Positions 60,119-64,000 of a DNA stretch of 64,000 nucleotides are shown here, piece after piece. Location: positions 62,001 through 126,000 of the forward strand of contig JAEZJF010000022.1 in NCBI GenBank assembly GCA_023415825.1. Reading direction: 5' to 3'. The stretch comes from Bacillota bacterium (lineage in GTDB: Bacteria > Bacillota > Clostridia > DSM-8532). Position numbers and translations under genes: made by a program. The number at the start of each line of letters is the position of its first letter. The first letter of the stretch is position 1. A model generated the notes under the pieces. The model was given only the letters and a program-made list of their open reading frames with translations. It made no database searches and was not told where the DNA came from.

Positions 60119-60898
60119 ATGACCGATATCCAACGCCGAGAGATCATCCTACGACAATTAAAATTGAATTACGCCGTTAAAGTGAGTGATCTCAGCAAGC
60201 TACTGTTTATTGGAGAAGCTACGATTCGCCGTGATCTAAAAAAGCTGGAGAATGGTGGATATTGTAAGCGCGTTTATGGCGGCGCTGTCCGCATCGACGC
60301 AATCGACAGGGAGCTGCCCGCAGATGTCAGACAGACGGACAATCTGGAAGCAAAGCTGGACCTGTGTGCTGAAGCGTCCAAGCTGATCCGCGATGGCAAC
60401 ATGCTTTCCTTGGATTCGAGCACAACGGTGCAGTTTCTCAGCGATTATTTGCCGCGCTTCAACGGTTTAACAGTTCTGACCCAAGGGCAGAAGCTCATCG
60501 AGAAGCTACAATATGCGCCACTGAATGTCTACTGTGCTGGCGGCCTTCTGCAAAAAACGACGCTTTCGTATAACGGTACATTCGCTCGCAGTTTTTTTGC
60601 CTCCTTCTATGCGGATTTAGCCTTTTTCTCCTGCAAAGGTATTTCTATGGAGCACGGGCTGAGCTGGGTCTATGAAGAAGAAGCCTGCTTGCGTCAGATC
60701 ATGCTGCAAAATGCAAAGGAACGGGTTTTGTTGTGTGACCACTCAAAGTTCGACCAGGTTTCCACCTATAAGCTATTTGATTTTAATAGGATTGACTACC
60801 TTGTCACCGATCGGATGCCGAGCCCTGCTTGGATTCATTTTCTGGAGGAACAAAAAGTTCAACTATTATATCCTCAAAAAATGGATTCCACTGTCTGA
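60119..60898 (+). CDS. DeoR/GlpR-family transcriptional regulator
   Basis: ATG 60119 has GGGGGA 8 bases upstream. The 259-residue protein has an N-terminal DeoR HTH (~1-57: MTDIQRREIILRQLKLNYAVKVSDLSKLL, ATIRRDLKKLENGG) and a C-terminal DeoR sensor domain. In the sensor domain SLDSSTTVQFLSDYL (~97) and DHSKFDQVSTYKLFDF (~205) are the sugar-phosphate binding signature. It is divergent from the FGGY kinase and convergent with the oxidoreductase gene. It is likely the local repressor responding to the phosphorylated sugar. Confidence 0.92.
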   Translation: MTDIQRREIILRQLKLNYAVKVSDLSKLLFIGEATIRRDLKKLENGGYCKRVYGGAVRIDAIDRELPADVRQTDNLEAKLDLCAEASKLIRDGNMLSLDSSTTVQFLSDYLPRFNGLTVLTQGQKLIEKLQYAPLNVYCAGGLLQKTTLSYNGTFARSFFASFYADLAFFSCKGISMEHGLSWVYEEEACLRQIMLQNAKERVLLCDHSKFDQVSTYKLFDFNRIDYLVTDRMPSPAWIHFLEEQKVQLLYPQKMDSTV

Positions 60899-60976
60899 TT
60901 TTTAAAGTAATATTGCAAAGCAGCTCTACCGCATTCAGCAGAGCTGTTTTATGCAAAAAACGGATACCTACTTCTG

Positions 60977-62347
60977 CTATACGATTTGTAGTCTTTTACG
61001 CAAAGCATGAAGCACTACATTCTCTGGTGCAAGGTTTTGTTCCAGACACTGGCAGGCGGCTGCACCAGCTGCCTCACCCAATGCAATCATGGTACGGGAA
61101 AGCCGTGCACTGGAAGCTGCAATGTGGGAGAACGATGCACCACGGCAGGCAACCAGCAGGTTGTCCACTTCATTAGGCAGCATACATTCATAGGGAATCC
61201 CGTATTTCAGGAATGTTGTCATGCCGCCTTTTTTGTTGCTTCTGCCATGCAGATCGGCCGGATGATCAGCAAACGCCACAATGTGATCCTTTCCCAGAGA
61301 AACCGGATATCGGTCGTAAAGATCCTTTTCTGTGAGAACGTATTTACCCACCAGACGGTAGCTTTCGCGTATACCGAGCATGGGAAAGAGATGGCAGATA
61401 CGATAGCCTGTAAAATTGTGCGCCGTAGCGACCCAATTCCAGTAGGCATAGACGCGGGCTTCACAGATGTGCTTGAGCTGCTCGTGGGGAAGTTGGAGCC
61501 ATGCCTCACCCGGCATGGTCGGCAGCATATTGATATTGATGTCACCATTGGGATAGTCGTTGAAGCAACTCAGTGGCCCGTTGACCTCCTGCATATAGGC
61601 CAGCCAGGCACTTAAATCCACGTCGGTATAGCAAGCGGGGATCTGTTCAATATAGTCCGACGTATCCGGTGTAACACGAAAAACCTGCGTCAAACCGTTC
61701 AAAATCCTCTGGGAATGGTCTGGAGCGGAAGGTTCTTGGTATTTACTTTGCGCATCTTCTCCTACGTCCACTTTGCAGCCAGCAGCTCGCGCAACAACCA
61801 GTTCTGCGGAGCAATCAATGACAAGCTTCGGACAGAAGGTACGGTCGCCTTGTGGCGTTTGAACGGTTAAGGACTTAATCTGTCCACAATCTGTCGTAAC
61901 GGCAACAAGCTCATTTTGAAGGAGCAATTCTAGTCGATGGTTCGTATCAACTTGGTGCAGTATCTGCTGCATGGCTGCATCCATTGCTTCCGGCTCAAAG
62001 TGAAATCGTCGTAAATCTGTACGGTCAGCGCGAACGAGCGTTTCCTCATAACTGTCCGGCGAACGCCCCGATCTTCCCCAGGGAGTATCTGGGGTGACAC
62101 CGCATCCATAGCTTTCGCCAACAAACCCTGCGTCTCTTTTCATGAGATACTCGGCAAGCTGTCGGTGTACACCCTCACCGCCAACACCGGGCTCCCAGCA
62201 GTTTACCCCGCCAAAGGTCGATGTGCCACCAAGCCCTGGATTTTTTTCAATGAGTGTGACACGAAAGGTACCTTGCTGTAAGGCTTGATATGCTGCACCA
62301 AACCCGCCGGAGCCACCTCCGACAATGATCAGATCTCTTTTTTCCAT
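60977..62347 (-). CDS. FAD-dependent oxidoreductase (FAD_oxidored family)
   Basis: ATG 62347 is preferred over ATG 62353 since AGGTGA is 8 bases before it. The 456-residue protein starts with a dinucleotide fold (RDLIIVGGGSGGFGAAYQAL) and continues with LIEKNPGLGGTSTFGGVNCWEPGV. The body fits the PF12831-type FAD proteins, with a C-terminal HIAASSARLSRTMIALGEAAGAA block. It probably oxidises a sugar or polyol-derived substrate. It is last in the minus-strand set (2-hydroxyacid dehydrogenase, SDR, this gene). Confidence 0.85.
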   Translation of the reverse strand: MEKRDLIIVGGGSGGFGAAYQALQQGTFRVTLIEKNPGLGGTSTFGGVNCWEPGVGGEGVHRQLAEYLMKRDAGFVGESYGCGVTPDTPWGRSGRSPDSYEETLVRADRTDLRRFHFEPEAMDAAMQQILHQVDTNHRLELLLQNELVAVTTDCGQIKSLTVQTPQGDRTFCPKLVIDCSAELVVARAAGCKVDVGEDAQSKYQEPSAPDHSQRILNGLTQVFRVTPDTSDYIEQIPACYTDVDLSAWLAYMQEVNGPLSCFNDYPNGDININMLPTMPGEAWLQLPHEQLKHICEARVYAYWNWVATAHNFTGYRICHLFPMLGIRESYRLVGKYVLTEKDLYDRYPVSLGKDHIVAFADHPADLHGRSNKKGGMTTFLKYGIPYECMLPNEVDNLLVACRGASFSHIAASSARLSRTMIALGEAAGAAACQCLEQNLAPENVVLHALRKRLQIV

Positions 62348-62391
62348 CTTCATTTCACCTAATGCGTTTTATACAGAAAAGTAAGTGTTGT

Positions 62392-63102
62392 TTACAGAGG
62401 ATTGACGACCTGATCAATGCCCCAAACGATAATTTCTTCAACCACAACGTGCTGGGGAAGCTTGCAGGTTTCCACAACAGCCTTGGCAAAATCCTGTGGC
62501 TGGAGCAGATGATCCGCATCAGGCAGGTTTGCACTGCTGTTAAAGCCGGTGGCGCAGGCTGCGGGAATGGCGCAGCTGACACGAATGTTGTACGGCTGCA
62601 GCTCCACATATAAGCCCTTGGAGAAACCCAGAACGCCCCATTTTGCACTGGCGTACAAGGTCCACTGGGGCCATGCCTGCTTGGCGCAGACGCTGGAGAT
62701 ATTAATGATAGTGCCGCGCTTTTGCTCCATCATTATAGACGCAAAATCACGGCTGCCGTAGATAACACTCTTGAGGTTCAGGTCGAGGGCTTGGTCAATC
62801 TCTGCATCCGTCAGGGTGGTGGTGTTGCGTACCGCAACGCCGCCCCCGGCGTTGTTGATCAGGATATCCAAACCACCGAATTTTTCCTTTGCGTATGCAG
62901 TGGCTTTCTTCCAGTCGTCAGCATTCGTGACGTCCATAACGAAACAATCACAGCCAATTTCATTTGCGGCCTGTTCAAGTTTTTCCTGATTGCGTGCAGC
63001 AATCACAACCTGATAACCTTCTTTTACGAACAGTCTTGCCATTTCCTTGCCATAGCCGGAAGAACCTCCGGTAATCCATACGGTCTTTTCAAACTTTGCC
63101 AT
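62392..63102 (-). CDS. Short-chain dehydrogenase/reductase
   Basis: ATG 63102 follows AAAGGAG. The 236-residue protein has the NAD(P) motif TGGSSGYGKEM (~8-18), NNAGGG (~85), the catalytic Ser in NISSVCAKQAW (~135) and YASAK (~151-155). It is a classical SDR, probably reducing or oxidising a sugar or polyol in the pathway of its neighbours. It lies 44 bp before the FAD oxidoreductase gene. Confidence 0.92.
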   Translation of the reverse strand: MAKFEKTVWITGGSSGYGKEMARLFVKEGYQVVIAARNQEKLEQAANEIGCDCFVMDVTNADDWKKATAYAKEKFGGLDILINNAGGGVAVRNTTTLTDAEIDQALDLNLKSVIYGSRDFASIMMEQKRGTIINISSVCAKQAWPQWTLYASAKWGVLGFSKGLYVELQPYNIRVSCAIPAACATGFNSSANLPDADHLLQPQDFAKAVVETCKLPQHVVVEEIIVWGIDQVVNPL

Positions 63103-63159
63103 AAATAGTGCTCCTTTCAAATGATCCTATACGGCGCTTAATGCAGCCGATATTTTGAA

Positions 63160-64000
63160 TTAAATTAAAAAGCGAGTGTGCTTACCTTCGAGGTATTCGG
63201 TCAAGGCGGATGCAAGGAGCTTGGGCGTGTTGTAGAATGCGTCCTTGCTGCCACCTGCCATATGCGGCGTAAGCGTCACATTGTCAAGCTGAACCAGTGG
63301 GTCGTCGAGTGCAGGCGGCTCGTGGTCGAATACATCCAGAAATGCACCTGCAATTCGGTGATTGTGCAGAACTTCCCACAAGGCCTGCTCGTCGATCAGG
63401 CCGGAGCGGGAGGTATTGATCAGATATGCGGTGGGCTTCATACGTGCGAGCATATCCGCGTTGATCATGTGCTCGTTTTCCGGTGTCAATCGTGCGTGCA
63501 CAGTAATAAAATCGCAGTGCATCATCAACTCTTCCAGAGTCACGGTCTTGACATCGCTGCCGTGATAATACGGGTCATAGGCAAGTATGTTAACGTCAAA
63601 GCCAGAGAGCTTCTTCGCAACCAGTCTGCCAATTTCACCATATCCGATAATACCGACGGTTTTGCCGCCCAAATCAGGAATAGATGCACTGTTTGGATAT
63701 TCACGGATCCATTGTCCGGTCTTGATACCATAGTGGCCCCGAGCAATATTTCTGGCTTCACAGATCATGGCACCAACAGTAAAGTCACTGACAGCGTGCG
63801 CATTGCGGCCCATTGCATGGAATACCTTGACACCCTTTTCCTTAGCGTATTCTGCATTTACGTTTTCATATCCGGCACGCAGTACACCAATCATTTTCAA
63901 ATGAGGACAAGCATCAATGAGCACCTTGCCAACAGGGAAGAACTGTGTGATCAAAATGTCTGCGTCTTTTACGGCGTCCATGATTTCCTTCGGGATCTCA
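63160..64000 (-). CDS. D-isomer-specific 2-hydroxyacid dehydrogenase, 5' end outside the window
   Basis: The reading frame is open to the right edge of the window, so the N-terminus is missing. About 280 residues are visible. They include the start of the catalytic domain (EIPKEIMDAVKDADILITQFFP), the Rossmann motif GIIGYGEIGRLVAKKL (~112), NTSRSGLIDEQAL (catalytic Arg region), VFDHEPP (Glu) and LTPHMAGGS (His). It interconverts a 2-hydroxyacid and a 2-oxoacid with NAD(H). It is upstream of the SDR and FAD oxidoreductase genes on the same strand. Confidence 0.92.
   Translation of the reverse strand, partial: EIPKEIMDAVKDADILITQFFPVGKVLIDACPHLKMIGVLRAGYENVNAEYAKEKGVKVFHAMGRNAHAVSDFTVGAMICEARNIARGHYGIKTGQWIREYPNSASIPDLGGKTVGIIGYGEIGRLVAKKLSGFDVNILAYDPYYHGSDVKTVTLEELMMHCDFITVHARLTPENEHMINADMLARMKPTAYLINTSRSGLIDEQALWEVLHNHRIAGAFLDVFDHEPPALDDPLVQLDNVTLTPHMAGGSKDAFYNTPKLLASALTEYLEGKHTRFLI

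Overview
The window looks like a chromosomal stretch from an anaerobic, spore-forming member of the Firmicutes, most likely class Clostridia. The evidence is AddAB in place of RecBCD, an alpha/beta-type small acid-soluble spore protein, a CD3324-type small regulator, SLH-domain surface anchoring, strong AGGAGG ribosome binding sites, and B. subtilis-like BirA and ykkC regulatory elements. No rRNA, tRNA or CRISPR array was seen.

Region 1 (1-11300) is envelope and carbohydrate related. It starts with the end of an MMPL transporter and a secreted heptad-repeat partner. Next comes a LacI-controlled oligosaccharide ABC importer (LplABC type, minus strand), divergent from a GH39 glycosidase, an OPA/MFS permease, a PHP-type hydrolase and a glycerophosphodiesterase. 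Consensus promoters and LacI-like dyads lie in the divergent gap.

Region 2 (11400-16180) holds an OmpR-type two-component system. Its own promoter and that of an adjacent small membrane-protein operon share 11-bp direct repeats at the same distance from the -10 box. It also holds several genes shorter than 50 codons, a GAP/LysE-like membrane protein behind a ykkC (guanidine-I-like) riboswitch with terminator, and the 3' remnant of a PHP-hydrolase gene.

Region 3 (16196-25480) carries a very large secreted GH87-like alpha-1,3-glucanase with five CARDB modules, a DUF89 phosphatase, a polysaccharide deacetylase lipoprotein, and an operon of GntR(YtrA) regulator, DUF1648/DUF5808 membrane protein and alpha/beta hydrolase lipoprotein.

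Region 4 (25649-39534) is genome maintenance (addB-addA, sbcD-sbcC), interrupted by a BirA-controlled bioY-bioB operon. Just after sbcC lie two tandem mini transcription units, each with promoter, ribosome binding site, a 10 or 11 codon ORF ending in EVA(I/F)L, and a hairpin. A strong terminator/attenuator and a CD3324-family gene follow.

Region 5 (40500-48600) holds trkA-trkH potassium uptake, a nitroreductase-like protein, an E2/CAT-like acyltransferase lacking its catalytic histidine, a spore protein, cardiolipin synthase, a DUF1294 protein and a probably damaged XRE regulator.

Region 6 (48782-58245) looks like an accessory segment: a ~1940-residue SLH surface protein with duplicated modules, two DUF2442-type small genes whose promoters share a perfect 18-bp palindrome, a transposase remnant and a MalT/LuxR-type ATPase regulator that may act on those palindromes. 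Region 7 (58513-64000) is a sugar or polyol catabolic cluster with FGGY kinase, DeoR regulator, FAD oxidoreductase, SDR and a 2-hydroxyacid dehydrogenase cut by the window edge.
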